A stretch of 64,000 nt of DNA from Gemmatimonadota bacterium (GTDB lineage: Bacteria > Gemmatimonadota > Gemmatimonadetes > Gemmatimonadales > Gemmatimonadaceae), in the NCBI GenBank assembly GCA_014192065.1, contig BJHH01000002.1, positions 1 through 64,000 on the forward strand, given 5' to 3'. Below, piece after piece: positions 48,560 through 57,448 of the stretch. A program made the translations under genes and the position numbers. Below the pieces are notes generated by a model. The model was not told the DNA's origin. It ran no database searches and saw only the letters and a program-made list of their open reading frames with translations. How positions within the stretch are numbered: position 1 is the first letter of the stretch; every line of letters starts with the position of its first letter.

Positions 48560-49768
48560 CTACACGACGATCAGCTCCCGCTGTATCTCACGCGGGGTGA
48601 CCAGCAGCTCGTCTTCCCCAATCCAGCAGTTCACCTCCGAACGAACGCCGATCTTGCCGGGGATATACACGCCCGGTTCGACCGAGAAGCCGACGCCCGG
48701 GATGAGGAGTCGTTCCTCGCGTGTTTCGAGATTGTCGATGTTCGGCCCGGACCCGTGCAGCGCGCGCGCATCGATCGAGTGGCCGGTGCGGTGCGTGAAA
48801 TATGCGCCGAAGCCGGCCTGTTCGATGACGGCGCGGGCGGCATCGTCCGCCTCGCCACCGCGTACCGGCTGGCCGCTCGCAATACGCGACGCCAGCAGGT
48901 CGAGGGCCGCGTCGCGGGCACCGCGCACGGCGGTCCAAACCTTCGCGAGCTGCGGTGACGGTGCACCGATACTCGCCATCCAAGTCTGGTCAGCATAAAT
49001 CCCGCCGGGCTCGGTGGCCCAGAGGTCAATCAGAATCGCGTCACCTTCGCGGAGCAGCCGCGGCGCGGACGCTGATGGCTCGTAGTGCGGGTTCGCCGCG
49101 TTCTCCGTGGCCGATACGTTCGGACCATGATCGGTGCCGAGGCCAACAGCCAAGAACTCGCCCTGCATCCACGCCATGACTTCATGCTCGGCCAGCGGCT
49201 TGGCAGTCCGGGCCGCCGTGCCAGCCTGCGCGAATGCCCCGCGCGCAATCCGAGCGATCTGCTCGGCGGCGCGCTTGTGTGACGCGAGACCGTCGGCGCT
49301 CCAGACGGCGAAAAAGCGCGACACGAGGTCGGCCGATGTCACCACGGTCGCGCCAGTGGCACGCACCATGTCGAGCACGCCCGCGGGGATCCGGTCAACG
49401 ACCGGGACCGCGTCGCCAGGCGAGTACTCCATGGCAACTCGCTTGTTGCCAACGAGTGAGGCGACGTCACGCTCGAGCGTGCGCCATGCGGCGTAGACGC
49501 GGCGCTCCCACGCCGCGGGCCACTGCGCCCAGTCAAGCTGCTCGATGGCGTGCGACAGGCCGACGGGAGTTCCCGTCGTCGGCACCCAGGCAAAAATCCG
49601 GCGGGAACCCATCCCTTCAAGGCCAACCATGGCGCGCGCGATCGGGTTGAGCCCGCGAAAGTCGTACAGCAGCCAGCCGTCGACTCCGGCGGCGGCGAGC
49701 GCCTCCTGGATGGCCGGTAACGTGGCGGCAGTGAGCAGCGCCGGTTCGCGTGCTGGCCCCCGCGTCAT
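48560..49768 (-). CDS. M24-family metallopeptidase, Xaa-Pro aminopeptidase-like
   Basis: 402-aa peptidase of the M24B (pita-bread) family, cytoplasmic by lack of a signal. N-terminal creatinase-like domain (about 15-160, GWLLYDFRGLNPIARAMVGL) and C-terminal catalytic domain with all five metal ligands: IDLWA and GIYADQTW (two Asp), THRTGHSID (His), SVEPGVYIP (Glu) and GVRSEVN (Glu). ATG at 49768 overlaps the stop of the V4R-like gene (ATGA), so the longer start at 49834 is rejected. The permease gene begins right after its stop on the same strand, which suggests peptide or proline-dipeptide breakdown coupled to amino-acid transport. Confidence 0.88.
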   Translation of the reverse strand: MTRGPAREPALLTAATLPAIQEALAAAGVDGWLLYDFRGLNPIARAMVGLEGMGSRRIFAWVPTTGTPVGLSHAIEQLDWAQWPAAWERRVYAAWRTLERDVASLVGNKRVAMEYSPGDAVPVVDRIPAGVLDMVRATGATVVTSADLVSRFFAVWSADGLASHKRAAEQIARIARGAFAQAGTAARTAKPLAEHEVMAWMQGEFLAVGLGTDHGPNVSATENAANPHYEPSASAPRLLREGDAILIDLWATEPGGIYADQTWMASIGAPSPQLAKVWTAVRGARDAALDLLASRIASGQPVRGGEADDAARAVIEQAGFGAYFTHRTGHSIDARALHGSGPNIDNLETREERLLIPGVGFSVEPGVYIPGKIGVRSEVNCWIGEDELLVTPREIQRELIVV

Positions 49769-50394
49769 CGGGCGGTGCCGATCGGGCGCCATTCGGCACG
49801 CCATGCACAACGGTCCTCGCCGCGGCCGGCGCAATGCACATGTTCCACCGCGCCGACGCCACCGACGAGGAGCTGCATCAGTTCGCGCAGCCCGGATTCA
49901 TAGTAGGCGCACCCGCCCTGTCGCGGCGCCATGTCCAGCGTGACCGACTTGGGCACAGTAAACAGGATCGTCGACCCAACGCGACGCACCGAACCCGCCA
50001 TACACCGCGCGGCGGTCCGCCGCACATGGCGCAGCGCAATCGGTCGCGCCAGCAACGCCGGCAGCGCCAGCATCATTTTCCGCGTGAACGGCGAGATCGT
50101 GCGATACGCCTGACGGGCCATGTTGCGTCCCGCCTCGCGAAAAACCGCCTCGGCGTCAGGCCTGCGCCCGATCAACCGCGCAATGCCCTGAGCTTCGTCG
50201 AACGACTGCGGCTGCTTTCGCCGCACCGATTCGGTGAACCGTTTGATCTGCGCAGACACCGTGTCCGACAGCCCGAAGCGCTTACTGCGCAACTCGGCGA
50301 CGAACTCCGCTTCCAAGTCGATATCAGGAAGGTCGACCATGCGCACCGCCTCAAGCAGCGACAGCGGGATCAGCGGATCGACGGTATCAGTCAT
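49765..50394 (-). CDS. Unknown protein with V4R-like C-terminus
   Basis: 209-aa soluble protein. The N-terminal third is helical and charged (PLIPLSLLEAVRMVDLPDID). The C-terminal half has a fold signature seen in V4R/BchJ-like small-molecule-binding domains: a helix EAVFREAGRNMARQAY, a beta stretch GSTILFTVPKSVTLDM and a final H-x-C-x-G-x-G-x-D-x-C-x-W motif (VHCAGRGEDRCAWRAEW), where the cysteines could bind metal or ligand. The family is not certain. It is coupled to the M24 peptidase (ATGA overlap) and divergent from the small ORF and FAD oxidoreductase. Function unknown. Confidence 0.65.
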   Translation of the reverse strand: MTDTVDPLIPLSLLEAVRMVDLPDIDLEAEFVAELRSKRFGLSDTVSAQIKRFTESVRRKQPQSFDEAQGIARLIGRRPDAEAVFREAGRNMARQAYRTISPFTRKMMLALPALLARPIALRHVRRTAARCMAGSVRRVGSTILFTVPKSVTLDMAPRQGGCAYYESGLRELMQLLVGGVGAVEHVHCAGRGEDRCAWRAEWRPIGTAR

Positions 50395-50478
50395 TGCGCG
50401 CGATGTGGGGTGGGGAAAGTGCGAAAGCTAGCAGGGACGCTTGCGTGGCGCCGATGCACAGAGCGAGAATGATGCAAT

Positions 50479-50625
50479 ATGGAACGGGCGCTTCTCGGCG
50501 CGATCGCCGCGGCGCTGATCACTGGCATCGCGCGACGGCTGCATACACTGGACGAATCGGGCCCGTGGGCCGCGAGGGTGGTCGGTGCGGCCAGAACGAT
50601 TGTCATTCCCCGGTTCGTGCGGTGA
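50479..50625 (+). CDS. 48-aa ORF coupled to the FAD oxidoreductase
   Basis: Small ORF from ATG 50479 to TGA 50623-50625 whose stop overlaps the GTG of the oxidoreductase gene (GTGA). It begins with a hydrophobic helix (ALLGAIAAALITGIARRL) followed by LDESGPWAARVVGAA, which resembles the first helix and SGAxAAFxVG motif of DUF92/phytol-kinase-like membrane proteins, then ends after 48 residues. It may be a remnant of such a gene kept as a leader, or a small membrane peptide. Similarity is by eye only. The start has no strong ribosome site. Confidence 0.4.
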   Translation: MERALLGAIAAALITGIARRLHTLDESGPWAARVVGAARTIVIPRFVR

Positions 50626-51866
50626 GCGAACTGCCGCGACGCGCCGAAGTCGTCGTGGTTGGTGGCGGCCCCGCCGGCGCCGCGACCGCCTGGGCGCTAG
50701 CGCGCAATGGCATCGACACGCTCATTCTCGACCGAGAACCGTTTCCGCGCAGGAAGCCGTGCGCTGCGTACTTGAGCCCCCAAGCCACGCGGATCCTCCA
50801 CGAGATGGACGCGGTGGACGAACTCCTGGCTGCCGGGGCAGCGAAGCTCGCAGGCATGCGTGTGCACGCGATGGAAGGTGTGGCATTCGAGGGGCGGTTC
50901 GAGGCGGCGCATGGGTTCCGGGCGTTTTCGAACCACGGGCTCGCCGTGCGACGTGATCTCCTCGACGCCGTGCTGCTGGCGCGAGCGCGTGCCGCCGGTG
51001 CGCGGGTGGTGGAAGCCGTGACCGTGGAAGACGTCGAGTGCGACCACCGCGGCCGTGCGGTTGGCGTGACGGTCCGGTCCGGCGACGCGACGCGCCGCGT
51101 CGACGCGCGAATCGTGGTCGGCGCTGACGGAGTTCGATCGGTCGTGGCCCGGCGACTCGGCCTTGCGCGACAGCTGCACTGGCCGACACGCGCTGCGTTC
51201 GTGGCGCATTACGCCGGCGTTGCCGGAATCGGCGACTGCGGCGAGATGCACATATTCAACGACGGGTACTGCGTCCTCACTGACGTCGGATGCGGCGTCA
51301 CCAACGTGAGCATCGTACTGCCGGAGCGTACAGCGCGCGCCGCGGACGGCAACGCCAAGGCCTTTTGCTCGGCCTGGATCGCCGCCCATTCCTCGCTCGC
51401 GTCGCGATTCACGAATGCGACAGGCGTCTCGGCGGTGCAGGCCGTCGGTCCGTTCGGCGCGCGCGCCCGGTCCGCCTGCGCGCCTGGCGCGGCGCTGGTC
51501 GGCCATGCCGCCGACGTCTACAACCCGTTCACCGGCGAGGGCATGTATGCCGCGCTTCGCGGCGGCGAATTGCTCGCACCATACGTCATCGAGTCGCTGC
51601 GCGCGACCGACGCGCGGGCGCATGAACCACTTGAGGCCTACGATCGGTGTCGGCGGCACGAGTTCGGTGGCAAATGGCGGGTTGCACGGCTCGCCTCAAT
51701 CGCGGTCGCAAGCCCGCCGCTGCTCCATCTACTCGCGCGGCGCCTCCGCGACCGGCGCGATCTTGCTGACCTGATTGTCGGGGTCGCGGGCGACTTCGTG
51801 CCGGCACGTGAAATCCTCAACCTCCGATTCGCCATGCAGCTCCTCGCGCCATCATTCGGATCATGA
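50622..51866 (+). CDS. FAD-dependent oxidoreductase, geranylgeranyl-reductase family
   Basis: 414-aa flavoprotein of the geranylgeranyl reductase/PHBH-like family, which reduces isoprenoid chains or hydroxylates small molecules. The N-terminus has the dinucleotide motif VVVGGGPAGAATAWALARNG with the acidic end LILDRE, then RRKPCAAYLSPQA (substrate-side Cys region of GGR), ARIVVGADGVRSVVARRLG (GD-type FAD motif) and GHAADVYNPFTGEGMYAALR, the FAD pyrophosphate motif. GTG at 50622 begins directly before the Rossmann strand. A flavin reductase follows with an ATGA overlap. Substrate unknown; lipid or quinone saturation is likely from the family. Confidence 0.88.
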   Translation: MSELPRRAEVVVVGGGPAGAATAWALARNGIDTLILDREPFPRRKPCAAYLSPQATRILHEMDAVDELLAAGAAKLAGMRVHAMEGVAFEGRFEAAHGFRAFSNHGLAVRRDLLDAVLLARARAAGARVVEAVTVEDVECDHRGRAVGVTVRSGDATRRVDARIVVGADGVRSVVARRLGLARQLHWPTRAAFVAHYAGVAGIGDCGEMHIFNDGYCVLTDVGCGVTNVSIVLPERTARAADGNAKAFCSAWIAAHSSLASRFTNATGVSAVQAVGPFGARARSACAPGAALVGHAADVYNPFTGEGMYAALRGGELLAPYVIESLRATDARAHEPLEAYDRCRRHEFGGKWRVARLASIAVASPPLLHLLARRLRDRRDLADLIVGVAGDFVPAREILNLRFAMQLLAPSFGS

Positions 51867-52339
51867 CCGTAGACACCGCCACCTTTCGCCACGCCCTCGG
51901 CACCGTCCCGACGGCCGTCAGCATACTCACGATGGTCGACGACGATGGCGAGGATCGCGGCATGACGGTCAGCGCGTTCTGTTCGGTGAGCCTGTCGCCG
52001 CCGCTGGTGCTGGTCTGCATCGGCAACGACGCGACCATCTCCGGCCCGGTGCGAGGCGCGTCCACCTTCGCTCTCAACGTGTTGGCTGACGACCAGGCCG
52101 ACCTGTCGCGCGTTTTCGCCGACACTGGGGCGCGGCCTTTCGCCGGTGTGGGAAGCAGCCGTGGACCCGGCGGCATGCTGCTCATCGACGGCACATCGGC
52201 CCGCCTCGAGTGCCGCATCACGGCGCGGTATCCAGGCGGCGACCACACCATCGTCGTGGGCGAAGTGACCTACGCCGACGTGTCGCCGATGCCACCGCTC
52301 CTCTACCATCGCGGCACATACTCAGCGCTCGCGCCCTGA
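51863..52339 (+). CDS. Flavin reductase-like FMN-binding protein
   Basis: 158-aa flavin reductase domain protein (HpaC/RutF-like split barrel) that supplies reduced flavin to a partner or uses NAD(P)H directly. Motifs: FRHALGTVPTAVSILTM, MTVSAFCSVSLSPPLVLVCI, STFALNVLADDQADLSRVFA and the C-terminal HTIVVGEVTYADVSP with LLYHRGTY. The length is usual for the family. Its ATG overlaps the stop of the FAD oxidoreductase, so the two are likely partners: reduced flavin from this enzyme could drive the oxidoreductase. No start-site ambiguity. Confidence 0.9.
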   Translation: MTVDTATFRHALGTVPTAVSILTMVDDDGEDRGMTVSAFCSVSLSPPLVLVCIGNDATISGPVRGASTFALNVLADDQADLSRVFADTGARPFAGVGSSRGPGGMLLIDGTSARLECRITARYPGGDHTIVVGEVTYADVSPMPPLLYHRGTYSALAP

Positions 52340-52398
52340 CGATCGCTCGGCCTCACCCGAGTCCCGGGTGAGCGAACGCGCCGAGATAGGCGCCGTTT

Positions 52399-52442
52399 GT
52401 GTGGCGTTTGGAGTCAAGCGGTGTGGGGTTTGGACTCAAGCG
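52399..52442. repeat. 22-bp direct tandem repeat before acs
   Basis: Two adjacent 22-bp copies (52399-52420 and 52421-52442) differing at two positions. Each contains GTTTGGA-S-TCAAGCG. They sit directly before the palindrome upstream of acs. Confidence 0.9.
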
Positions 52443-52457
52443 GTGACAGATTGTCAC
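52443..52457. promoter_or_regulatory. Perfect palindrome before acs
   Basis: GTGACA-GAT-TGTCAC, a perfect 6+3+6 inverted repeat starting at the base after the second tandem copy and 47 bases before the chosen acs ATG. It has the look of a dimeric regulator site; it is not the CRP consensus spacing. Confidence 0.55.
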
Positions 52458-52503
52458 GGCTTATCGGTGGACATGCCCGATGCGCGTTGCACAAGTTTGT
52501 GGC

Positions 52504-54465
52504 ATGCAAGACATCGACGTCCTCCTCACAGAAACCCGCTCCTTCCCTCCGCCCGAGGGTTTTGCCCGCGACGCTCACGTGCGCACCGACGCCATCTACG
52601 AGGAAGCGGCGAACGACTTCGAGGCGTACTGGGCCGGCGCGGCAGGAAACCTTGAGTGGATCACCCCGTGGAAGACGGTCCTCGACTGGACGCCGCCCCA
52701 CGCCAAGTGGTTCCTCGGTGGCCAGCTCAACGTCAGCGCCAACTGCGTAGACCGGCATGTGCGCGGCGCGAACCGCAACAAAGCCGCGATCATCTGGGAG
52801 GGCGAGAACGGTGACCGCCGCACGCTGACCTACTGGGACCTGTACCGCGAAGTGCAGCAGTTCGCCAACGTGCTGCGCTCGCTCGGTATCAATAAGGGCG
52901 ACCGCGTCGGCATCTACCTGCCGCTCATCCCTGAAGCGGCGATCGCGATGCTCGCGTGCACGCGCATCGGTGCTATTCACAGTGTGGTGTTCGGCGGGTT
53001 CAGCCCTGAGTCGCTACGAGACCGGATGAACGACGCGCAGGCCAGGGTGCTCATCACGTCGGACGGCGGGTACCGCCGCGGCCAGGTGATACCGCTCAAG
53101 CGTAACGTCGACAAGGCTCTCGAAGAGGCACCCTCAATCGAGCATGTCGTCGTCGTGCAACGAACGCTTGGCGGATTCAGCGACCTCGCCATGGAAATGA
53201 CCGACGGGCGCGATCGCTGGTATCACGAGCTGATGCGCGAAGCCAAGGCCGACTGCGCACCCGTCGCGATGGATGCCGAAGATGTGTTGTTCATTCTCTA
53301 CACGTCCGGCACGACGGGCAAGCCGAAGGGCATCGTGCACACGACGGGCGGTTATCTCACCGGTGCGGCGACGTCGACCAAGATGGTGTTCGACCTCAAG
53401 GACGACGACGTCTTCTGGTGCACCGCCGATGTCGGCTGGATCACCGGGCACTCCTACCTCGTCTACGGTCCGCTGGCGAACGGCGCCACCTGCGTGATGT
53501 ACGAGGGCGCGCCGGACTGGCCGCAGCGCGACCGATTCTGGGAGATCTGCTCGCGTCACGGCGTGACCATCCTCTACACCGCGCCGACGGCGATTCGCGC
53601 TTTCATGAAGTGGGGCGACGAGCACCCGGCCAAACACGACCTCTCACGGCTCCGCCTCTTGGGCTCCGTAGGCGAGCCGATCAACCCCGAAGCGTGGATC
53701 TGGTATCAGGAACATATCGGCCACAAACGGTGCCCGATCGTCGACACCTGGTGGCAAACCGAAACGGGCTCGATCGTGATCTCCCCACTGCCGGGACTTA
53801 CCGTGACGAAGCCGGGCAGTGGAACGAAGGCGCTGCCTGGGTATTTCGCTGAACTGCTGGACCAGACGGGCGAGCGAATCCCGGTGGGCGGCGGGCTCCT
53901 CGCGCTCACGAAGCCGTGGCCGTCCATGCTCCGCACCATCTGGGGAGACGACGCCCGCTACGTGGAGACGTATTTCTCCAAGTGGGCTGGGAGGCCGGAC
54001 CTCTATTTCGCCGGCGACGGCGCCAAGCGCGACGACGATCAGTACTTCTGGATCCTCGGCCGCGTGGACGACGTGCTCAACGTGGCCGGTCACCGGATCG
54101 GCACGATGGAGGTCGAGAGCGCGCTCGTCGAGCACCCTGCGGTCGCCGAGGCCGCCGTGGTCGGCAAAACGCACGACGTGAAGGGTCAGGCAATTGCCGC
54201 GTTCGTGACGCTGCGCGAGGGATTCGAGCAGTCACCCGAGTTAGTCGTCGAGCTCAAGCGGTTCGTTGCCGACAAAATTGGCGCGCTCGCGCGACCGGAC
54301 GACATCCTGTTCAGCACGGACCTGCCCAAAACGCGATCGGGAAAGATCATGAGGCGCCTTCTGCGCGACATCGCCGAGGGGCGCGCGCTGGGCGACACGA
54401 GCACCCTCGCCGACCCCAGCGTTGTGGCGGCGCTCAAGACGCAGTACGACGAGAAGGACGGCTGA
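52504..54465 (+). CDS. acs: Acetyl-CoA synthetase
   Basis: 653-aa AMP-forming acetyl-CoA synthetase, converting acetate, ATP and CoA to acetyl-CoA in the cytoplasm. Motifs: the P-loop-like [77 protein letters not shown] and the acetylation-controlled lysine in [16 protein letters not shown]. Full length for Acs (about 650). ATG at 52504 is used; an in-frame ATG at 52480 adds eight residues. It could salvage acetate made by the deoC/ALDH pathway elsewhere in the window. A 22-bp tandem repeat and a palindrome lie before it. Confidence 0.96.
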   Translation: MQDIDVLLTETRSFPPPEGFARDAHVRTDAIYEEAANDFEAYWAGAAGNLEWITPWKTVLDWTPPHAKWFLGGQLNVSANCVDRHVRGANRNKAAIIWEGENGDRRTLTYWDLYREVQQFANVLRSLGINKGDRVGIYLPLIPEAAIAMLACTRIGAIHSVVFGGFSPESLRDRMNDAQARVLITSDGGYRRGQVIPLKRNVDKALEEAPSIEHVVVVQRTLGGFSDLAMEMTDGRDRWYHELMREAKADCAPVAMDAEDVLFILYTSGTTGKPKGIVHTTGGYLTGAATSTKMVFDLKDDDVFWCTADVGWITGHSYLVYGPLANGATCVMYEGAPDWPQRDRFWEICSRHGVTILYTAPTAIRAFMKWGDEHPAKHDLSRLRLLGSVGEPINPEAWIWYQEHIGHKRCPIVDTWWQTETGSIVISPLPGLTVTKPGSGTKALPGYFAELLDQTGERIPVGGGLLALTKPWPSMLRTIWGDDARYVETYFSKWAGRPDLYFAGDGAKRDDDQYFWILGRVDDVLNVAGHRIGTMEVESALVEHPAVAEAAVVGKTHDVKGQAIAAFVTLREGFEQSPELVVELKRFVADKIGALARPDDILFSTDLPKTRSGKIMRRLLRDIAEGRALGDTSTLADPSVVAALKTQYDEKDG

Positions 54466-54481
54466 CACCACTCCCGATGGA

Positions 54482-54498
54482 GCGCCTAGAAAAGGCGC
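54482..54498. terminator. Small hairpin after acs
   Basis: GCGCCT-AGAAA-AGGCGC, a 6-bp stem 16 bases after the acs stop and before the convergent VKOR gene. No T-run. Confidence 0.35.
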
Positions 54499-54535
54499 CG
54501 ACCGCGGCGACCGCGCCGATCGCGGCGATCGCGAT

Positions 54536-54967
54536 CTACTGCGGGGCCCGCCGATAGTCCCGCAGGTCCAGTAGGCTGAGGCTGAACAGGACGACCACCA
54601 GCCCTGCACTCACGACGCAGTATCGGCAGATCGCGTGGATGCGCGCGACTTCGGCCCAGGTGAGATACGCCGAGAAAAGCACCCCCCACCCGTTCAGAAA
54701 GACGAGCGCGCCACTCGGCCATCGCCGCTCGACCCACGGACCAAGCGAGCCGGCGGTCGCGACGGCGAAGACACTCATGTAGTAGCCAGTACCCCAGAGC
54801 GCGACCGGGACCCCAAGGAAGTTGGCCCAGCTACTCCCCTGCACCTTCTCGCAACCGCCCGTCCCACACGCCAGCGAACCGACGTACCCATAGTGGTAGA
54901 GGGTGAGGTAGGCGGCGAGAAAGACGCCACCCAACGCCAAGACGGCGACCAACATCCTTCGCGTCAT
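54536..54967 (-). CDS. VKOR-type disulfide-generating membrane protein
   Basis: 143-aa vitamin K epoxide reductase family protein, the quinone-linked oxidase that recharges DsbA in many bacteria in place of DsbB. Four helices: MLVAVLALGGVFLAAYLTLY, SWANFLGVPVALWGTGYYM, GALVFLNGWGVLFSAYLTWA and the last with the active CxxC (HAICRYCVVSAG). The loop pair ACGTGGCEKV supplies the other two cysteines, and the invariant Ser/Trp region is present. ATG at 54967 is chosen over 55048, which would overlap the DsbA gene. It follows the DsbA gene by 25 bases, its natural partner. Confidence 0.9.
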   Translation of the reverse strand: MTRRMLVAVLALGGVFLAAYLTLYHYGYVGSLACGTGGCEKVQGSSWANFLGVPVALWGTGYYMSVFAVATAGSLGPWVERRWPSGALVFLNGWGVLFSAYLTWAEVARIHAICRYCVVSAGLVVVLFSLSLLDLRDYRRAPQ

Positions 54968-54992
54968 CGGCCGACTCCGGGACCCGACGCGA

Positions 54993-55709
54993 CTATGGCT
55001 TACTGGGTGTGGCCTTCGCCGCCTGCGCGGCTTCGGCAGCTGCCGCATCGACGTACTTCCGGAACTCGTCGAACGGAATGTTGCCAGGAATCATCTTCGT
55101 ACCGATGATAAAGGTCGGCGTCTGGCCGATGCCGCGCCGCACGCCTTCCTGAAGGTTGGCCTTGATGCGGGGATAGTGTTGCTGTGAGTCGAAGCAATCC
55201 TCCCACTTCGCCGTATCAATCCCAGATTCAGCGGCGAGCTGCAGGAACACCTTCTTCGGATTGTTCGTCGCTTCGCCATTCCAGCGGTCCTGCGTGGCGA
55301 ACACGCGGTCATGCATGTCGAGGAACTTCCCCTGATCGGCTGCACAGGCCACCGCGTTCGACGCGGGCCAGGTGTTCTTGTGCATGTCGAGCGGGAAGTC
55401 ATAGAACCGGAATGACACAAGGCCGGTATTGATGAGGCGCTCGCGAACGTCCGGCTCCGTGAGGGTCGCCCACTGCCCGCACGCGGGGCATTCGAAGTCA
55501 CCAAACTCAATGACCTGCACCGGCGCGTCGGCGTTGCCGACGAGATAGCCCTCAGCCGTTCCGGCCGCGAGGCTCGGGTCCACGGGCTTCACACCCGCAC
55601 GCGGACGCGATAGGGCATACCCCAGCACGGCGACTCCGACGACGGCCACCAGCAAAATGGCGCCGACAAAGCGCGAATTGGACGGCTTCTTCTTGACGGG
55701 CTTGGTCAC
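54993..55709 (-). CDS. Membrane-anchored DsbA-like thiol oxidoreductase
   Basis: 238-aa thioredoxin-fold protein anchored by one helix (FVGAILLVAVVGVAVLGYAL) with its catalytic part in the periplasm. It has the active site FECPACG (CPAC), the DsbA-type helical insert (about 115-175) and the cis-proline TPTFIIGTKM. Such proteins introduce disulfides into exported proteins and are reoxidised by VKOR, encoded just downstream. GTG at 55709 has a strong ribosome site (GAGGAGA). An extra Cys pair in the insert (VACAADQG and EDCFDS) is seen in many DSBA-like members. Confidence 0.9.
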   Translation of the reverse strand: MTKPVKKKPSNSRFVGAILLVAVVGVAVLGYALSRPRAGVKPVDPSLAAGTAEGYLVGNADAPVQVIEFGDFECPACGQWATLTEPDVRERLINTGLVSFRFYDFPLDMHKNTWPASNAVACAADQGKFLDMHDRVFATQDRWNGEATNNPKKVFLQLAAESGIDTAKWEDCFDSQQHYPRIKANLQEGVRRGIGQTPTFIIGTKMIPGNIPFDEFRKYVDAAAAEAAQAAKATPSKP

Positions 55710-55954
55710 GGCGAGCTCTCCTCAGAATGTCGGCGCGCCGCCGGATACGCCGGACGACTGCCAGTCGGTCAACTTTGGCTTGCCAGAAGATAACCCGCCC
55801 CGCCCCTCGCTGGTCACCCGTTTCGGTCAACGAAGGGCGGCGAAAACCCGTAATTAAGTCACCGAGGGAGCTGTTTTTGAGCCGTCACCTATAGGATGCG
55901 ACGCCCAAATCGGTTAACATTGTGTCTGCAGCAATCACTCAATAAACGGACGAG

Positions 55955-56224
55955 ATGAGCACGAAGAGGACGATAAGACCACAGCAACGCGACACGACGG
56001 CCCCGACACCATTCGCACAGGCGCGCGATGAGCTGTTCCAGCACATCATCAGTTGTCAGGTGGTTGGCGCCGATGCGGAGCACCAGAAGGAATGGCTCGA
56101 TGAAACGATGGGGTACATGCGCGACCGGTTCCACGAACTGGACGCCACCAAGCTCGCGGAGTTACGCACCTTGGGTGAACGTTTCGCCCAGCCGGCCAAG
56201 CGCAACGAGGCCGTCAGCGCGTAA
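55955..56224 (+). CDS. 89-aa soluble protein of unknown function
   Basis: Small acidic/helical protein with a disordered, Arg/Thr-rich N-terminus (KRTIRPQQRDTTAP) and a helical rest (FAQARDELFQHIISCQVVGA, EWLDETMGYMRDRF, LAELRTLGERFAQP). It has no motif I recognise. It stands alone, after a 245-base gap upstream of which the DsbA gene diverges. The one Cys in the helical part is not part of a pair. Codon use is like the neighbours. The 245-base gap 55710-55954 is AT-richer than its surroundings but shows no clear promoter. Confidence 0.6.
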   Translation: MSTKRTIRPQQRDTTAPTPFAQARDELFQHIISCQVVGADAEHQKEWLDETMGYMRDRFHELDATKLAELRTLGERFAQPAKRNEAVSA

Positions 56225-56319
56225 GGGTCTGTGGGCCCAGCAGGATCTGAAAAAGAAGGTAGAGATTTCCGGGGGCGCCAGCGATGGCGCCCTCTGCAAT
56301 TATTCAGCGTCGTGGCCGA

Positions 56320-56808
56320 TCAACGTCCGGCGCGACGCGTGCGGCGCAGCACGACGGCCAACCGTGCGCCACCCCCGAATCCGAGTTCCACCGCCGGGAC
56401 CCAACCGGTGCGACGGGGAATTTCGGTCCCGACAAAAAAGATGAGCGCCGTGCGTGACCGGCGACCCTCGCCCGCTTCGACGGCAATCCCAGCACCGGCA
56501 TACGGGCCCCAACGCCATTCAGCGAAAGGGTCGGCAAGAAATCGTGCCGCGAGTTCGGCCCGCGCAACGGTACCGGGGTTGGCGCCGAGTTCGCGCCCGG
56601 CCGCGATGATCGCCGCGGCACGAACGTAGTAGCCGGCCGGCACGTTCAAGCCGGCGCCAGCCACGACGACAGACCTGGCGCCTCCAATGATTCCGGCGGT
56701 CACCTCGGGCTGCACAGTCGGCACGAACCGAAATGCCTGAGCCACCGCTGTGCCGGCTCCCAGCTGGACTGCCACGGCAACGACCAACCCGCGTACACCG
56801 AGGTTCAC
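56320..56808 (-). CDS. Small exported beta-rich protein
   Basis: 162-aa exported protein starting at GTG. Signal peptide (GLVVAVAVQLGAGTAVAQ) followed by alternating small and hydrophobic residues suggesting a small beta-barrel or outer-membrane protein: EVTAGIIGGARSVVVAGAG, PAGYYVRAAAIIAAG, WGPYAGAGIAVEAGEG, VPAVELGFGGGARLAV and an Arg-rich end. The family is not recognised and no enzyme motif is present. It lies 42 bases after the phosphatidyltransferase gene on the same strand and may share its transcript, which would place it with membrane-lipid functions; uncertain. Confidence 0.6.
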   Translation of the reverse strand: MNLGVRGLVVAVAVQLGAGTAVAQAFRFVPTVQPEVTAGIIGGARSVVVAGAGLNVPAGYYVRAAAIIAAGRELGANPGTVARAELAARFLADPFAEWRWGPYAGAGIAVEAGEGRRSRTALIFFVGTEIPRRTGWVPAVELGFGGGARLAVVLRRTRRAGR

Positions 56809-56850
56809 GACGAGCCGGCGCCGGCGGCGGTGATCGCCACGCCGGTCCGC

Positions 56851-57378
56851 CTACACGCGAGCACTGCCCCGCCAAAGCACGATCGAGTAATCGGCGATCG
56901 ACCATGCCGATGCGATGCCCACGGCGATCACCGAAGTCAGGATCAACGAGGGTTCCAGGTACGCGATCGCGAGCGCGGCCAGCTGGAGTACCGTCACGAC
57001 CTTGCCGGCGGATCTCGCCACGAAGGTGAACTGACGGAACTGGTCCATGCCCCGCGTGGCCAAGAATGCGGCGAGCACGCAGATGTCGCGAGCCGCGAGC
57101 ACCAGCGTCGCGACCAAGGAGAGCCGACCGTCGTTCCAGAGCACCGCGAGGGCGACGAGCACAAAGCAGCGGTCCGCAAACGGATCGATGAGCTCGCCGA
57201 AACGGGTCGAGGCGCCGCGGCTGCGCGCGAGATACCCGTCGAGAAAATCGGTTGCGCCCGCGGCAGCGATCAAGAGGAGCCGCTCCTCGTGACCCTTCAG
57301 CAAGGGGAAGAGCGCGGCCATACCAAGCCGCGAAAGCGACACGAGGTTTGGAAGCGTTGCGATGGAGTCGCGTGCCAT
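56851..57378 (-). CDS. CDP-alcohol phosphatidyltransferase
   Basis: 175-aa integral membrane enzyme that joins a CDP-activated lipid or alcohol to a second alcohol in phospholipid synthesis. It carries the full CDP-alcohol motif D-G-x2-A-R-x8-G-x3-D-x3-D, read here as LDGYLARSRG followed by GELIDPFAD (about 43-66), and about five helices. It resembles PgsA/PssA-type short enzymes but the acceptor (glycerol phosphate, serine, inositol) cannot be told. ATG at 57378 is preferred; the long frame to 57750 is antisense to the SpeD-like gene. That gene diverges from it, and the start codons may overlap (CATG). Confidence 0.85.
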   Translation of the reverse strand: MARDSIATLPNLVSLSRLGMAALFPLLKGHEERLLLIAAAGATDFLDGYLARSRGASTRFGELIDPFADRCFVLVALAVLWNDGRLSLVATLVLAARDICVLAAFLATRGMDQFRQFTFVARSAGKVVTVLQLAALAIAYLEPSLILTSVIAVGIASAWSIADYSIVLWRGSARV

Positions 57379-57448
57379 GCACGTAAAGCTAGAAACCACC
57401 CCGACTGCTTGCCAGCGCAGGAGCTCCACCCTAGCTTCGCGAAACAGC

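Noticed and set aside
48203-48958. 251-aa plus-strand ORF
   Set aside because: Antisense across two real genes (permease and M24 peptidase), Arg/His-rich and with no start context.
54500-54534. GCGACCGCG / GATCGCG short repeats
   Set aside because: Short, imperfect and GC-driven; no array structure, so not a CRISPR or replication element.
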